This document shows, piece after piece, positions 11,495-21,255 of a DNA stretch of 64,000 nucleotides. The notes under the pieces were generated by a model. That model ran no database searches. It saw only the letters and a list, made by a program, of their open reading frames with translations, and had not been told where the DNA came from. The position numbers and the translations under genes are program-made. The DNA is from Leucobacter sp. UT-8R-CII-1-4. GTDB taxonomy: Bacteria; Actinomycetota; Actinomycetes; Actinomycetales; Microbacteriaceae. How positions within the stretch are numbered: position 1 is the first letter of the stretch; every line of letters starts with the position of its first letter. Location of the stretch: NCBI RefSeq assembly GCF_030010235.1, contig NZ_JASCRS010000005.1, forward strand, positions 248,001 to 312,000, written 5' to 3'.

Positions 11495-12843
11495 TTGATT
11501 CCCCAACCCTCATTTTTAGCCACGAGGATCGCCTCGCCTGCTAGCAGGACCGAACCTGCAACGAGCACAGCCCGCCCCTCGCCCTGCTCCGTCCATGCCC
11601 TGGCAGCATCGAGTGCTTCGGTGAGCGAGTCCGCTACCTCGGTCTGGCCGTTCCATTCGAGCGTACCTGCCAACTGATAGAGCTCTTCCGCACCTACGGT
11701 ACGTGGCGAATCTACTGGCGCAAGGAAGAGCGCGTCAGAAATTGGCAGCAGTGCACCGAGTACCCCACTGGCGTCTTTGTCGCTCATCATGCCAGTCACT
11801 AGCGCCATCTCAGTGAATGCAAATGACTCGGTTACCGCACGCGCAAGAGCCTCCGCACCGTGCGGGTTATGCGCTGCGTCGACGTAGACAATTGGTTCGG
11901 TACTGATCAGCTGCAGTCGTCCCGGCGAGGTCAACTGGCCAAGCCCTTCGTCGAGGACTTCCCCTGGAACTGGTCGTTCTGCTCCGAAGAATGCCTCTAC
12001 CGCGGCGACGGCAAGTGCTACGTTTTGCGCTTGATGTGCGCCGTAGAGCGGCACAAAGGATGGTTCGTATGCGTGGTTGTGCAGTCCGCGTAAGGTGACC
12101 TGTCGACCACCTACTGCTAGCAGATCCTCAGTCACGTCAAAGTCACGACCCTGCACGAAGAGATGAACACCTTCGCGCTCGCTCGCTTCAACGATTTCAC
12201 CAATCGCTTCGCTTGCCTGCGCAGCAGAGACGACTGTGCTGCCTTGTTTAATAATGCCCGCTTTAGTTTTTGCGATTGTCGCAATGTCTTTTCCAAGCAC
12301 GGCTGTGTGGTCAAGGTCGATCGGGGTGAACACGGCGACCTGAGCATCAACGATGTTAGTGGCGTCCCACTCCCCGCCCATGCCGACTTCGACTACGGCT
12401 ACATCAACGGGAGCATCAGCAAAAATCGTGAATGCCAACACAGCGAGCGCTTCAAAGAAGGTGATGGCACCCTGACCCTCAGCTTCGAGCTGAGCATCAA
12501 GTACCTGTAGTGGCATACGAAGCTCTTCCCATGCCTCTTCGAGCACATTTCCGCTGACCGGTGAACCGTCAAGCTGAAATCGCTCAGTGAAGTCGATCAG
12601 GTGCGGACTGGTAAACAAGCCGGTACGCAGACCGTGAGCCCGAAGCAGCGACTCAACGGCGCGACTTGTTGAGGTCTTGCCATTTGTGCCAGCCACCTGG
12701 ATCACTGGGAAAGAGAGCTGAGGCGAACCAGCCAACTCGGCCAGCCTTCGAACAGGCTCGATACGTGGGCGGGGATTCGCCTCACCCACGCGGCTCAGTA
12801 GTTCTTCGTAGACGCGCTCGGCAGCGCGTTCAGCAGTAGTCAT
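11491..12843 (-). CDS. folC: Folylpolyglutamate/dihydrofolate synthase
   Basis: FolC adds glutamate to dihydropteroate or folates, an ATP-dependent Mur-ligase-type reaction in folate synthesis and retention. The ATP-binding loop [15 protein letters not shown] is at about residues 47-61. The segment [14 protein letters not shown] and the Mur-family motif [13 protein letters not shown] (near 152) follow. The C-terminal domain includes [10 protein letters not shown]. The length of 450 residues is usual. The ATG overlaps the ileS stop by 4 bases (ATGA), so expression is likely governed by the ileS T-box upstream. Confidence 0.95.
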   Translation of the reverse strand: MTTAERAAERVYEELLSRVGEANPRPRIEPVRRLAELAGSPQLSFPVIQVAGTNGKTSTSRAVESLLRAHGLRTGLFTSPHLIDFTERFQLDGSPVSGNVLEEAWEELRMPLQVLDAQLEAEGQGAITFFEALAVLAFTIFADAPVDVAVVEVGMGGEWDATNIVDAQVAVFTPIDLDHTAVLGKDIATIAKTKAGIIKQGSTVVSAAQASEAIGEIVEASEREGVHLFVQGRDFDVTEDLLAVGGRQVTLRGLHNHAYEPSFVPLYGAHQAQNVALAVAAVEAFFGAERPVPGEVLDEGLGQLTSPGRLQLISTEPIVYVDAAHNPHGAEALARAVTESFAFTEMALVTGMMSDKDASGVLGALLPISDALFLAPVDSPRTVGAEELYQLAGTLEWNGQTEVADSLTEALDAARAWTEQGEGRAVLVAGSVLLAGEAILVAKNEGWGIK

Positions 12844-15800
12844 TTTGCTGCCTTCTGTAGAGCAATGGCAAGCACTGCCTTGTCGAGTCCAAGCGCACCT
12901 GGCGCCGCAGAATGCAACACTTCAAACGGAGCGGCAACGGCAAGCACCGAAGCATCAGGGCCTTCTGCCCCGGCAACGATCACAGAGAGCGATTGAGCGA
13001 GAGTCTCATTCTGAATCAGTTCAGCGTGCTGCTCTAGCGCTTCGGCGTGCTCGGCCGAAGCCTGCAGTGCAAGCTCGATCCGATCGCTCACGTCAAGGCC
13101 AGCGCCCTTTCGAGCTTCCTGCACCGCGCGGATTGCGTCGCGCGCCACGCCCTCTGCTTCAAGTTCTGGCGTGGTTTCAGTGCGCAGCAGCACAAAGCCG
13201 CCACCGGGCAGCAGGCCGAGAGCATCGCGATCCTCGTCGCCCGAAGCCGTGGTCAGCGTGAGTTCGTACTCGCCCTCAACCAGGTCGATTCCGCCAGCTG
13301 TAACGACACCGTCGTTTTCGCTCCAGTCGCCCGACTTTGCAGCTTTGATTACCGCCTGAACGTTCTTGCCGAGGCGCGGTCCGGCTGCTCGAGCATTCAC
13401 ACTGAGGGTCTGCACGATGCCGTACTTTTCGGCACTGTCGTCTTTCAGACGGCTGATCTTCACCTTCTTGACGTTGAGCTCTTCAGCCAAGATGCTGGCG
13501 AATGGTTTCAATGCATGCTTGCGGGAGGTGACAACCTTGAGCTTCGCGAGCGGCAAACGCACCCGAAGGCGCTGAGACTTGCGCAGTGCGAGTGCTTGCG
13601 ATGTGATCTGACGGAGTTCATCCATCGCGTCAACAAGCTCGTCTTCGACGGGGAAAGCGTCGGCATCTGGCCAGTCGGTGAGGTGCACTGAACGTCCGCC
13701 AGTGAGTCCTCGCCACAGTTCCTCGCCGACGAGTGGAGCCATCGGTGCGGCTACCCTCGCGACAGTCTCAAGCACGGTGTAGAGCGTGTCAAACGCCTGC
13801 CGGTTCTCGGGGCGCCCATTGTCGCTGAGCACGCCTTCCCAGAAACGATCGCGTGAGCGACGAATGTACCAGTTTGTGAGCACCTCCGCGTAGCCACGCA
13901 GTGAGTCTGCAGCTGAGGTGGTGTCCAGGGCATCGAGGTGTGCTGCTACGTCGCGCACGAGCTGTCCGGTTTTCGCCAGAATGTATCGGTCGAGCGGATC
14001 CGAGCTGTCAGTGCGCCACTCGCCCTCAATACCGTCGGCATTCGCATAGAGGCTGAAGAAGTACCAGGTGTTCCAGAGCGGAAGAAGGAACTGGCGAACA
14101 CCCTCGCGAATGCCTTCTTCGGTGACAACGAGGTTGCCACCGCGCACCACTGGAGAGGCCATCAGGAACCAGCGCATTGCGTCAGATCCATCGCGATCAA
14201 ACACTTCGTTGACATCTGGGTAGTTGCGGAGGCTCTTTGACATCTTGTTGCCGTCGCTACCGAGCACAATGCCGTGACTAATGACGTTTTTGAACGCTGG
14301 TCGATCAAACAGTGCCGTAGCGAGCACGTGCATCACGTAGAACCATCCGCGAGTCTGGCCAATGTACTCAACGATGAAGTCGGCTGGCTGATGCTCGTCG
14401 AACCAATCCTGGTTCTCGAATGGGTAGTGCGCCTGCGCGAATGGCATCGAACCAGAGTCGAACCAAACGTCAAAGACGTCTTCGATCCTGCGCATTGTTG
14501 ACTTACCGCTCGGATCATCGGGGTTCGGCCTGGTCAGTGAATCAATGTAGGGGCGGTGGAGATCAACTTCGCCGCTGTCTGGGTTTACTGGCAGCTCACC
14601 GAAATCGGCGCGAAGCTCGTCAAGCGATCCGTAGACATCAACTCGTGGGAAATCTGGGTTGTCGCTCTTCCACACAGGAATCGGGCTGCCCCAGTAGCGG
14701 TTGCGGCTGATCGACCAGTCGCGTGCACCCTCAAGCCACTTACCAAATTGGCCGTGCTTGACGTTCTCTGGCACCCAAGTGATTTCTTCATTGAGCTCGA
14801 GCATTCGCGGCTTAATGTCTGTGACGCGTACAAACCAGCTCGACACGGCTTTGTAGATCAGTGGGTTGCGGCAGCGCCAGCAGTGCGGGTAGCTGTGTTC
14901 GTAGCTTTGCTCGCGCAGTAGACGTGAACGTTCGCGCAGCAGGCGAATCAGCGGGCGGTTTGCTTCGAACCACAGCTCACCGGCAACGTCGGTAACTGCG
15001 TTTACAAATCGACCACCGTCGTCAACGCTCACAATCGTTGGCATACCCGCTGCAGCGGTGATTCGCATATCGTCTTCACCGTAGGCCGGTGACTGGTGCA
15101 CGATACCGGTGCCGTCTGTCGTCGAAACGTAGTCGTCGACGAGCACCCGCCAGCAGTTTTCGGTGCCCCATTTTTCGGCATCGGCGTAGTAGTCGAAGAT
15201 TCGTTCGTACTCGACGTTCTCGAGTTCGCTACCGAGGATCGTGCGGCTCACTGCCTCGCGAAGCTCGTCAGCAGATTCGTAGCCGAGGTCTTTCGCGTGC
15301 CCGGCGAGCAGGTCTGCAGCGAGTAAGTACTGGGCTTCGCCAGCCGCTCCACCGTCTGCGGCGCCCGCTGGTCCGGCTGGCACAATTGCGTAAGAAATCG
15401 CTGGCCCCACCGCGAGTGCTGCGTTTGTGGGTAGCGTCCAAGGAGTGGTGGTCCAGGCGAGAGCACGCACTCCTACGATGTCGAGCTCGGCAGCACGCGA
15501 GCCAACGAATGGGAAAGTGACGGTCACCGAGGGGTCTTGACGCATCTGGTAGACGTCGTCATCCATGCGGAGCTCGTGGTTTGAGAGCGGTGTTTCATCG
15601 CGCCAGCAATATGGCAACACGCGGTGGCCCTCGTATGCCAGGCCTTTGTTGTGCAGCTGCTTAAATGCCCAAAGCACGCTCTCCATGAACCCCAGGTTGA
15701 GGGTTTTGTAGTCATTTTCGAAGTCGACCCAGCGAGCCTGACGGGTAACGTATTCTTCCCACTCGCGGGTGTAGAAAAGTACTGACTCTCGAGCCTTCGC

Positions 15801-16217
15801 GTTGAAGACATCGATACCCATGTCTTCGATTTCGCTTTTCTCGGTGATGCCGAGCTGCTTCATAACTTCAAGTTCAGCGGGGAGACCGTGTGTGTCCCAC
15901 CCGAAGCGGCGCTCTACCTTTTTGCCTCGCATGGTTTGGAAGCGGGGGAAGACGTCTTTGGCGTAGCCGGTCAGCAGGTGGCCATAGTGCGGCAGGCCGT
16001 TTGCGAACGGGGGGCCATCGTTGAACACCCATTCTTCGCAGCCTTCGCGAGCGCGAATCGACTCACGGAAGGTATCGTCAGCTTTCCAGAAGGCCAGGAC
16101 GCTCTGCTCAATATGCGGAAACGACGGTGAGGGTGCAACGCCCTCGGTTGCGCGAGGCTCAGCGTGCTTTGGCTGTTTCGCGGCGACAGTGTCGGTCGGC
16201 TGCTTTGGGTACGTCAT
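12840..16217 (-). CDS. ileS: Isoleucyl-tRNA synthetase
   Basis: This class Ia synthetase charges tRNA-Ile and edits valine. The 1125-residue protein has the HIGH-type motif PHYGHLLTG near residue 77, the editing-domain motif [17 protein letters not shown] near 254, and KMSKS near 657. The extended C-terminal region is typical of the long, eukaryote-like IleS clade seen in many actinobacteria, a clade often less sensitive to mupirocin; that last point is inference. GGAG precedes the ATG and lies inside a hairpin of the T-box leader, so translation should depend on uncharged tRNA-Ile. Confidence 0.97.
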   Translation of the reverse strand: MTYPKQPTDTVAAKQPKHAEPRATEGVAPSPSFPHIEQSVLAFWKADDTFRESIRAREGCEEWVFNDGPPFANGLPHYGHLLTGYAKDVFPRFQTMRGKKVERRFGWDTHGLPAELEVMKQLGITEKSEIEDMGIDVFNAKARESVLFYTREWEEYVTRQARWVDFENDYKTLNLGFMESVLWAFKQLHNKGLAYEGHRVLPYCWRDETPLSNHELRMDDDVYQMRQDPSVTVTFPFVGSRAAELDIVGVRALAWTTTPWTLPTNAALAVGPAISYAIVPAGPAGAADGGAAGEAQYLLAADLLAGHAKDLGYESADELREAVSRTILGSELENVEYERIFDYYADAEKWGTENCWRVLVDDYVSTTDGTGIVHQSPAYGEDDMRITAAAGMPTIVSVDDGGRFVNAVTDVAGELWFEANRPLIRLLRERSRLLREQSYEHSYPHCWRCRNPLIYKAVSSWFVRVTDIKPRMLELNEEITWVPENVKHGQFGKWLEGARDWSISRNRYWGSPIPVWKSDNPDFPRVDVYGSLDELRADFGELPVNPDSGEVDLHRPYIDSLTRPNPDDPSGKSTMRRIEDVFDVWFDSGSMPFAQAHYPFENQDWFDEHQPADFIVEYIGQTRGWFYVMHVLATALFDRPAFKNVISHGIVLGSDGNKMSKSLRNYPDVNEVFDRDGSDAMRWFLMASPVVRGGNLVVTEEGIREGVRQFLLPLWNTWYFFSLYANADGIEGEWRTDSSDPLDRYILAKTGQLVRDVAAHLDALDTTSAADSLRGYAEVLTNWYIRRSRDRFWEGVLSDNGRPENRQAFDTLYTVLETVARVAAPMAPLVGEELWRGLTGGRSVHLTDWPDADAFPVEDELVDAMDELRQITSQALALRKSQRLRVRLPLAKLKVVTSRKHALKPFASILAEELNVKKVKISRLKDDSAEKYGIVQTLSVNARAAGPRLGKNVQAVIKAAKSGDWSENDGVVTAGGIDLVEGEYELTLTTASGDEDRDALGLLPGGGFVLLRTETTPELEAEGVARDAIRAVQEARKGAGLDVSDRIELALQASAEHAEALEQHAELIQNETLAQSLSVIVAGAEGPDASVLAVAAPFEVLHSAAPGALGLDKAVLAIALQKAAK

Positions 16218-16220
16218 GTG

Positions 16221-16445
16221 GTCTCCGGCTGATCGAATCGTACGTTCTGCCGGGACGAGAGGAGAGACTATCTCCCACCCGCGGTACCACCCCGCTTGCC
16301 ACAGTGCCGTGGCCTCTTCATTTGGCTGTGACGGGCCGACCCGCTCGGTTCTACTTGGTGCGCTCTTCCGCGAGGGTGTCGTGCACTGTTCTTCCGAGAA
16401 CTCCCCGGTGATAGCCGGCTCAATGTCTTTCCGACAAGCTTACGG
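16221..16445 (-). promoter_or_regulatory. T-box riboswitch controlling ileS (translational type)
   Basis: The minus-strand leader carries the T-box core GGGGTGGTACCGCGGGTGGG (about 16278-16297), which binds the tRNA acceptor end. Upstream, GCTATCACCGGGGAG contains the isoleucine codon ATC (16410-16412), the likely specifier in a short stem I. Downstream, GTCCCGGC (16249-16256) pairs with GCCGGAGAC (16221-16229), which holds the ileS ribosome site. There is no T-tract terminator, so control is by opening the ribosome site when uncharged tRNA-Ile binds, as known for actinobacterial ileS T-boxes. Confidence 0.88.
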
Positions 16446-16829
16446 CATTCAACCTGAGATAGCTCATCAGGCGCACTATATAACGACTGGGTAACAATGG
16501 GCTCTCAATATAAACCCTGATCAGCGTGCATATATTGGAACAACGTGAGCCAAAATAGCGCGCAGTGCTCTTGATCTTTTGGTCAATAGCTTGTTAGCCT
16601 CGATGACAGCGTTGAACGCGGTGAGCAGTTCGCGCGTTGATTGTTGCGATCAAAATGCGGCGTCGAGATACGACAGCCCGACCGGATCGGCCAATCACGT
16701 GCACACCGTGTCCGCAATACAAAATCTGGCCTTTTGAGAGGCCACCCGGTGAACGGCGCCATTTTGCCCTACGCCCACCGAGGCACGGCTTTAGCCTGCC
16801 GTTTTTCATCACATCCTGAGGAGTAAAGC
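16446..16829. other. Divergent promoter region between ileS and the betaine transporter
   Basis: No gene is seen in these 384 bases. TATAGT on the minus strand (16475-16480) is a possible -10 box for the ileS leader. CAATATA and TATATTG (16506-16512 and 16531-16537) form an inverted repeat with an 18-base spacer that could bind a regulator. GGCC-TTTTGAGA-GGCC near 16727-16742 is a small hairpin on the transporter side. Confidence 0.35.
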
Positions 16830-18194
16830 GTGAGCATACCCACGGCTCAACCCAACGCGTCTGCTGAGCAACCACAGCAGGCACAGCCCGCTGTATCCGT
16901 AAAAGCCGCATACAAAGTATTTGGCAAACGTCCCAAAGAGGCAGTGAGCCGTCTGCAAGCCGGAGCAAGCAGAGAAGACGTAAAGGCACTCGGAACAGCT
17001 GCCGTCATCGACGCAAGCTTTGACGTTCGCCCCGGCGAGATTTTTGTGGTCATGGGGCTCTCGGGATCAGGAAAGTCAACACTGATCCGCATGCTCAACG
17101 GCCTCAATTCCACAACGAGCGGATCAATCACCGTATTCGGCGAAGAAGTAGTCGGCCGTGACGCCAAAGAGCTGCGCGAGTTGCGCCGCGGCAGAATGTC
17201 GATGGTCTTTCAACACTTCGCACTCCTACCGCACCGAACGGTGCTTGAAAACGTAGCCTACGGGCTCGAACTGCAGGGTGTCTCGCGCGAGGAGCGGATT
17301 GAACGCGCCAGCTACTGGCTCGGCAGAGTTGGCCTTGAAGGCTGGCAGCACAGCCTGCCAGAAGAACTCTCCGGAGGCATGCAGCAGCGAGTCGGCATCG
17401 CCCGTGCACTCGCTGCCGACACCGAGATCCTACTTATGGACGAGGCATTCTCAGCCCTCGACCCATTGATTCGCCGAGAGATGCAAGAGCAACTCATCGA
17501 ATTGCAGCAGGAGCTCGGTAAAACCATCGTCTTTATTACCCACGATTTGAACGAGGCGATGTTTCTTGGCGACCGAATCGCGGTGATGCGCGACGGTCGT
17601 ATCGTGCAGATCGGTACACCGAATGAGATTTTGACTGATCCAGCGAACGATTACGTTTCACAGTTTGTGCAAGACGTCGATCGCGCCCGAGTGCTCACCG
17701 CGGCCGATGTCATGGAACCCCCACACGCAGTCGTGTTTGCCTCGGCAGGTCCGCGCACGGCACTTCGCCTGATGCGCGACCAGCAGACCTCTGCGTGCTT
17801 CGTGACGACCGCGAACCGCAAACTTCTCGGAGTTGTACGTGACCGAGACGTGCTCCGACAAGTGCGTGAGGGCAGCACAGACCTCACCGAACGCCTGCGG
17901 CCAGCACCGGGCACGGTTACCAAAGACCAGATCATCGCCGAACTCTTTGAGCTTGCTGTCGAAAGCCACCTCCCCGTCGCGGTGACCGATGAACAAGATC
18001 GCCTCATCGGCGTGGTGCCCCGAGTCACACTGCTCGCAGCCCTAGCCGATTTGCCTGCCACAACAACGGAGATACCAATCATCGAACCAACCCCTGATGT
18101 TCCGGCGGCCACAATCACCGCGGCGCTGGAGAGCGTGCGATCCAGCGAAACAAGCGTGAACAATACTCCGGCCGATCCTCAGAAGGGAGCGTAA
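16830..18194 (+). CDS. proV: Glycine betaine/proline-type ABC transporter ATPase
   Basis: This is the ATPase of an osmoprotectant importer of the ProV/OpuAA family. Walker [10 protein letters not shown] lies near residue 74, signature LSGGMQQRVGIARAL near 181 and Walker B ILLMDEAFSALDP near 201. Tandem CBS domains follow from about residue 285 (VMEPPHAVVF; LLGVVRDRDVL; LIGVVPRVTLLAAL); in OpuA these sense ionic strength. A Q-rich N-terminal tail is unusual but harmless. The GTG start has GAGGAG eight bases before it. The permease gene starts 2 bases after the stop, so this is one operon. Confidence 0.95.
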   Translation: MSIPTAQPNASAEQPQQAQPAVSVKAAYKVFGKRPKEAVSRLQAGASREDVKALGTAAVIDASFDVRPGEIFVVMGLSGSGKSTLIRMLNGLNSTTSGSITVFGEEVVGRDAKELRELRRGRMSMVFQHFALLPHRTVLENVAYGLELQGVSREERIERASYWLGRVGLEGWQHSLPEELSGGMQQRVGIARALAADTEILLMDEAFSALDPLIRREMQEQLIELQQELGKTIVFITHDLNEAMFLGDRIAVMRDGRIVQIGTPNEILTDPANDYVSQFVQDVDRARVLTAADVMEPPHAVVFASAGPRTALRLMRDQQTSACFVTTANRKLLGVVRDRDVLRQVREGSTDLTERLRPAPGTVTKDQIIAELFELAVESHLPVAVTDEQDRLIGVVPRVTLLAALADLPATTTEIPIIEPTPDVPAATITAALESVRSSETSVNNTPADPQKGA

Positions 18195-18196
18195 GC

Positions 18197-19081
18197 ATGA
18201 ACCCCGAACTCCCCCGCATCCCCCTTGGCGACTGGGTCAAGGTCGCGCTTGATTGGTTCCGCGTAACGTTTGAATGGTTGCTTGATTTCTTCAGCATGAT
18301 CTTTAAGGGATCTGTCGAGGGACTCGTCGATCTACTCATGGCAGTGCCTTACCCAGCCCTCATTCTGGTGTTTGCTTTTATCGGCTGGCTCGTGCGCTCC
18401 TGGAAACTCGCTATCGGTACCGTACTTGGCTTCTTGCTCATTGTGAGCATGGGGCTATGGCATCACGCGATGCAGACGCTCAGTTTGGTGCTGATTGCAA
18501 CGTTCGTGTCGGTTGTAATCGCCGTTCCCCTTGGTATTCTCGCGGCACGAAACGACCGCTTTAGTGCTTTCATCAAACCCGTACTCGACTTCATGCAAAC
18601 AATGCCCGCCTTCGTCTGGCTTGTTCCAGCAGTGCTCTTCTTCAGCATCGGCTTTGCACCCGGAGTCTTCGCGACGATCATATTTGCGATGCCACCGGGA
18701 GTTCGTTTCACCGAGCTCGGCATTCGCGGTGTCGATTCCGAAACAGTCGAAGCTGGCTACGCCTTTGGCGCCACTCCGGGCCAGATTTTGCGAGGGATCC
18801 AGCTGCCACTTGCGATGCCAACGATTATGGCAGGCATCAATCAGGTCATCATGCTTTCGCTCTCGATGGTTGTGCTCGCCGGAATCGTCGGCGCGAACGG
18901 CCTCGGTAAAGACGTCGTCACAGCTGTCTCCACCGCAAAGGTGGGGCTCGGCGTCGAAGCAGGTCTTGCCATCGTTGTGATCGCGATCTTCCTTGATCGC
19001 GTGACGGCTGCGCTTGGCAACCCGAACGAACACCCAAACTCTCTGCTTGCCAAACGTCGCAAGCAGATCAAGGCCAAGTAA
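18197..19081 (+). CDS. proW: Glycine betaine/proline-type ABC transporter permease
   Basis: This is the membrane subunit of the osmoprotectant importer (ProW/OpuAB). The 294-residue protein has about six hydrophobic helices. The permease signature that contacts the ATPase reads EAGYAFGATPGQILRGIQLP (near residue 189). Conserved segments MQTMPAFVWLVPAVLFF and GANGLGKDVV are also present. GGGAG precedes the ATG, 2 bases after the ATPase stop. It acts with the ATPase before it and the lipoprotein after it. Confidence 0.95.
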   Translation: MNPELPRIPLGDWVKVALDWFRVTFEWLLDFFSMIFKGSVEGLVDLLMAVPYPALILVFAFIGWLVRSWKLAIGTVLGFLLIVSMGLWHHAMQTLSLVLIATFVSVVIAVPLGILAARNDRFSAFIKPVLDFMQTMPAFVWLVPAVLFFSIGFAPGVFATIIFAMPPGVRFTELGIRGVDSETVEAGYAFGATPGQILRGIQLPLAMPTIMAGINQVIMLSLSMVVLAGIVGANGLGKDVVTAVSTAKVGLGVEAGLAIVVIAIFLDRVTAALGNPNEHPNSLLAKRRKQIKAK

Positions 19082-19140
19082 GAGTGGCCGACCCCACACT
19101 TGTCCCCAATCACAGCGCAAGCTGAACGAAAGGAAACACC

Positions 19141-20046
19141 ATGAAGAAGCTAGGACTCACCGGAGTGCTCGCCCTTGGAGCCGCCGCGAGCATCGCGCTG
19201 GCTGGCTGCCAGTCCGGAGCTACCGGCGGTGATAGCGGCACGGGCGGCTCAGGCGACACCATCACCCTCGGGTACATTCCGTCTTGGACCGACGGCCTGA
19301 GCACCGCCTACCTGTTGGAGAATCAGCTCACACAGCTTGGCTACAACGTCGAAATGGAAGAACTCACCGAGGCTGGTGTGCTGTATGCCGGCCTGTCGCA
19401 GGGTGACATCGACATCTATCCTTCGGCTTGGCCTGAGGTAACTCACGCTGAATACATGGAACAGTTTGGCGATGATCTCGAAGATCTCGGGGCGTACTAC
19501 GACAACGCGAAGCTCACCATCGCGGTACCGAGCTACACCGATATCGATTCGATCGATCAGCTTGCGGCAAATGCCGACAAGTTCGGTGGCGAAATCGTTG
19601 GTATCGAGCCAGGTGCGGGACTCACCGGCGTTACCGAGAACGAGATGATGCCGGCATACGGCCTGACCGACAAATACTCACTGCTTACCTCGTCGACCGC
19701 GACCATGCTCACGGAGCTTGGCAACGCAATCGATAAAAAGGAAGACATTGTGGTCACCCTCTGGCGTCCGTTCTGGGCGTACGACGCCTACGACGTCAAG
19801 GATCTGAAGGACCCACTCGGCGCTATGGGTGACGCAGAGGGCCTCCACTTCCTCGGGAAGAAGGGCCTATCAGAGCAGTACCCAGATATTGCTGAGCTGA
19901 TTGCCGGCATCAAACTCGATGACGCAGCCTACGGTTCGCTTGAGTCGATGGTGACCGGAGACGAATACGACGGCGATCCAGCCGGTGCGGTTTCTGCGTG
20001 GATCAAGGAACACCCAGAAGCGTTCCCGACGCTGATCGCCAGCTAG
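19141..20046 (+). CDS. proX: Glycine betaine/proline-type substrate-binding lipoprotein
   Basis: This is the extracytoplasmic ligand-binding component (OpuAC domain) of the importer. The signal peptide ends in the lipobox LAGC at residues 20-23, so the mature protein is lipid-anchored by Cys23. The core begins DTITLGYIPSWTDGLST and carries many Trp/Tyr residues (SAWPEVTHAEYM; VVTLWRPFWAYDAYD), consistent with a cation-pi cage for quaternary amines. At 301 residues it is complete. GAAAGGA precedes the ATG. A strong hairpin terminator lies 8 bases past the stop. Exact substrate (betaine, proline betaine, choline or carnitine) is not determined. Confidence 0.93.
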   Translation: MKKLGLTGVLALGAAASIALAGCQSGATGGDSGTGGSGDTITLGYIPSWTDGLSTAYLLENQLTQLGYNVEMEELTEAGVLYAGLSQGDIDIYPSAWPEVTHAEYMEQFGDDLEDLGAYYDNAKLTIAVPSYTDIDSIDQLAANADKFGGEIVGIEPGAGLTGVTENEMMPAYGLTDKYSLLTSSTATMLTELGNAIDKKEDIVVTLWRPFWAYDAYDVKDLKDPLGAMGDAEGLHFLGKKGLSEQYPDIAELIAGIKLDDAAYGSLESMVTGDEYDGDPAGAVSAWIKEHPEAFPTLIAS

Positions 20047-20054
20047 CACGGTTC

Positions 20055-20101
20055 GGGTGGGCGATCCTCGTTTATATAAAGGTAACGAGGATCGCCCACC
20101 C
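20055..20101. terminator. Strong bidirectional terminator
   Basis: An 18-bp perfect stem (bases 20055-20072 with 20084-20101) with an 11-base loop is followed by TTTTG. It ends the transporter operon on the plus strand and the convergent DUF3054 gene on the minus strand. Confidence 0.9.
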
Positions 20102-20111
20102 TTTTGCCGTC

Positions 20112-20537
20112 TTATGCCTGCTTGCGGCGCGAACGCAGGACCTTGATCAGTGCGGCAATTGCGCGCCAGCCAATCAGGCTTACGCCGAGTGTTCCGGTAG
20201 CGACCAAAACGAACGGCAATGGCGCCCCACCGGTCGTAAACCACACCCGGAAGAGCATGCCGAGGGCGACAGTGCCGAGCCAGATTGGCAGACCGCTTCG
20301 CAACATCGCGAAGGGGCGACGCCAAGCAAAGCTCAACACCCAAGAGAGCAGAAGCGCCAGTAAGAACGGCCAAGCTGTCGCAAAGGTGCCTTCAATCGAC
20401 GAAACCTCGCCGTGCTGCGAGCGTCCGCTCGAAGCAAAAACCAGCACGAAGAACACATCGAGTATCACGGCGATCGCGATCACCCCAAGACCCGTACGTA
20501 CTACTGACTGAGAACCTTCGGTGCCGTCACCGTTCAT
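20112..20537 (-). CDS. DUF3054 membrane protein
   Basis: This is a small integral membrane protein of the actinobacterial DUF3054 family, function unknown. Four hydrophobic stretches are visible: VIAIAVILDVFFVLVFA, FLLALLLSWVLSFAW, IWLGTVALGMLFRVWF and FVLVATGTLGVSLIGW. The conserved family pattern with WRRPFA after helix 2 is present. The C-terminus is basic (KVLRSRRKQA). The start is uncertain: I give the ATG of MNGDGTEGSQ, but in-frame GTG and TTG codons lie up to 33 bases upstream, and no start has a clear ribosome site. It is convergent with the betaine importer and shares its terminator. Confidence 0.8.
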   Translation of the reverse strand: MNGDGTEGSQSVVRTGLGVIAIAVILDVFFVLVFASSGRSQHGEVSSIEGTFATAWPFLLALLLSWVLSFAWRRPFAMLRSGLPIWLGTVALGMLFRVWFTTGGAPLPFVLVATGTLGVSLIGWRAIAALIKVLRSRRKQA

Positions 20538-20584
20538 TTGCGCGCTCACGCGTTTCACTCTACCCGTCAAGGGTGAATGCCTGG

Positions 20585-21040
20585 CTAGCTCAACTCCGAA
20601 ACGTCGCTTTGACCTGTTTCAGTAAGCACAACCGTCAATTCGACAGGACGCTTTGAGACTTCTGACGGCAATGTAAAGGTGTGCGTGGCTGGAGACATAT
20701 CTGCTGTGCAGACCTCATTTGGTGAAGCCTTGAAAGTCAGCAGCAGGCTGGTATCTGACCTCGCCTCAAGAGAGTCAGCGACCGGCACGCAGGTGCTGCT
20801 GCCCCAGGTCACAACGGCAAAAGTTTTACCTTCGTCGATCCATCCGGTCAAAATCTGTTCGCCGAGCTTGTCGTTGTCGATGCGATCTTCCCACCCCTCG
20901 GGTACACCCTGTGTTACCGAATCGCTGACCGCAGCCGGCGGTGTGGTCTCAACTGGTGCTTCGGGGCTTTCTGCACCGCAGCCGATCAAAAGAAGCGCAG
21001 CAGTTATCAAGACCGCTGATTGAGCAAGATGTTTTTTCAT
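20585..21040 (-). CDS. Putative lipoprotein, unknown function
   Basis: This is a 151-residue secreted lipoprotein. The signal peptide MKKHLAQSAVLITAALLL is followed by lipobox LIGC (Cys21) and a Pro/Thr-rich linker. The mature domain has two further cysteines (STCVPV and NEVCTAD) that could form a disulfide. I do not recognise the family. GAGG lies before the ATG. It is 47 bases upstream of the DUF3054 gene, same direction. The divergent neighbour is valS. Confidence 0.75.
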   Translation of the reverse strand: MKKHLAQSAVLITAALLLIGCGAESPEAPVETTPPAAVSDSVTQGVPEGWEDRIDNDKLGEQILTGWIDEGKTFAVVTWGSSTCVPVADSLEARSDTSLLLTFKASPNEVCTADMSPATHTFTLPSEVSKRPVELTVVLTETGQSDVSELS

Positions 21041-21185
21041 GGCGACCTCGCCTCGAAGTTCGAGTGTGTTTGGGCGAGACCGAACTGTCTCACTGGGTTC
21101 TCATTGTGTCACCGCGACTTGCGACAGGGTAGGGCTTGAGCCATTTTTGAGTAGCTACCGGCTAAGATTGTTGAAACCACCATTA

Positions 21186-21229
21186 GGCACCAAGACCGCG
21201 CACATTTCAGCGGTCGATCACTCGGTGCC
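21186..21229 (+). promoter_or_regulatory. Nested hairpin in the valS leader
   Basis: GGCACC (21186-21191) pairs with GGTGCC (21224-21229) and, inside it, GACCGC (21194-21199) with GCGGTC (21210-21215). The structure ends 26 bases before the valS ATG. It has no T-box core sequence. A TAAGAT hexamer at 21163-21168 could be the -10 box that starts this leader. The role is unknown. Confidence 0.4.
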
Positions 21230-21255
21230 GCCCATATCGAAATCGGAGACCAGAC

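Noticed and set aside
21041..21255. T-box before valS
   Set aside because: There is a nested hairpin but no TGGNACCGCG-type core or specifier.
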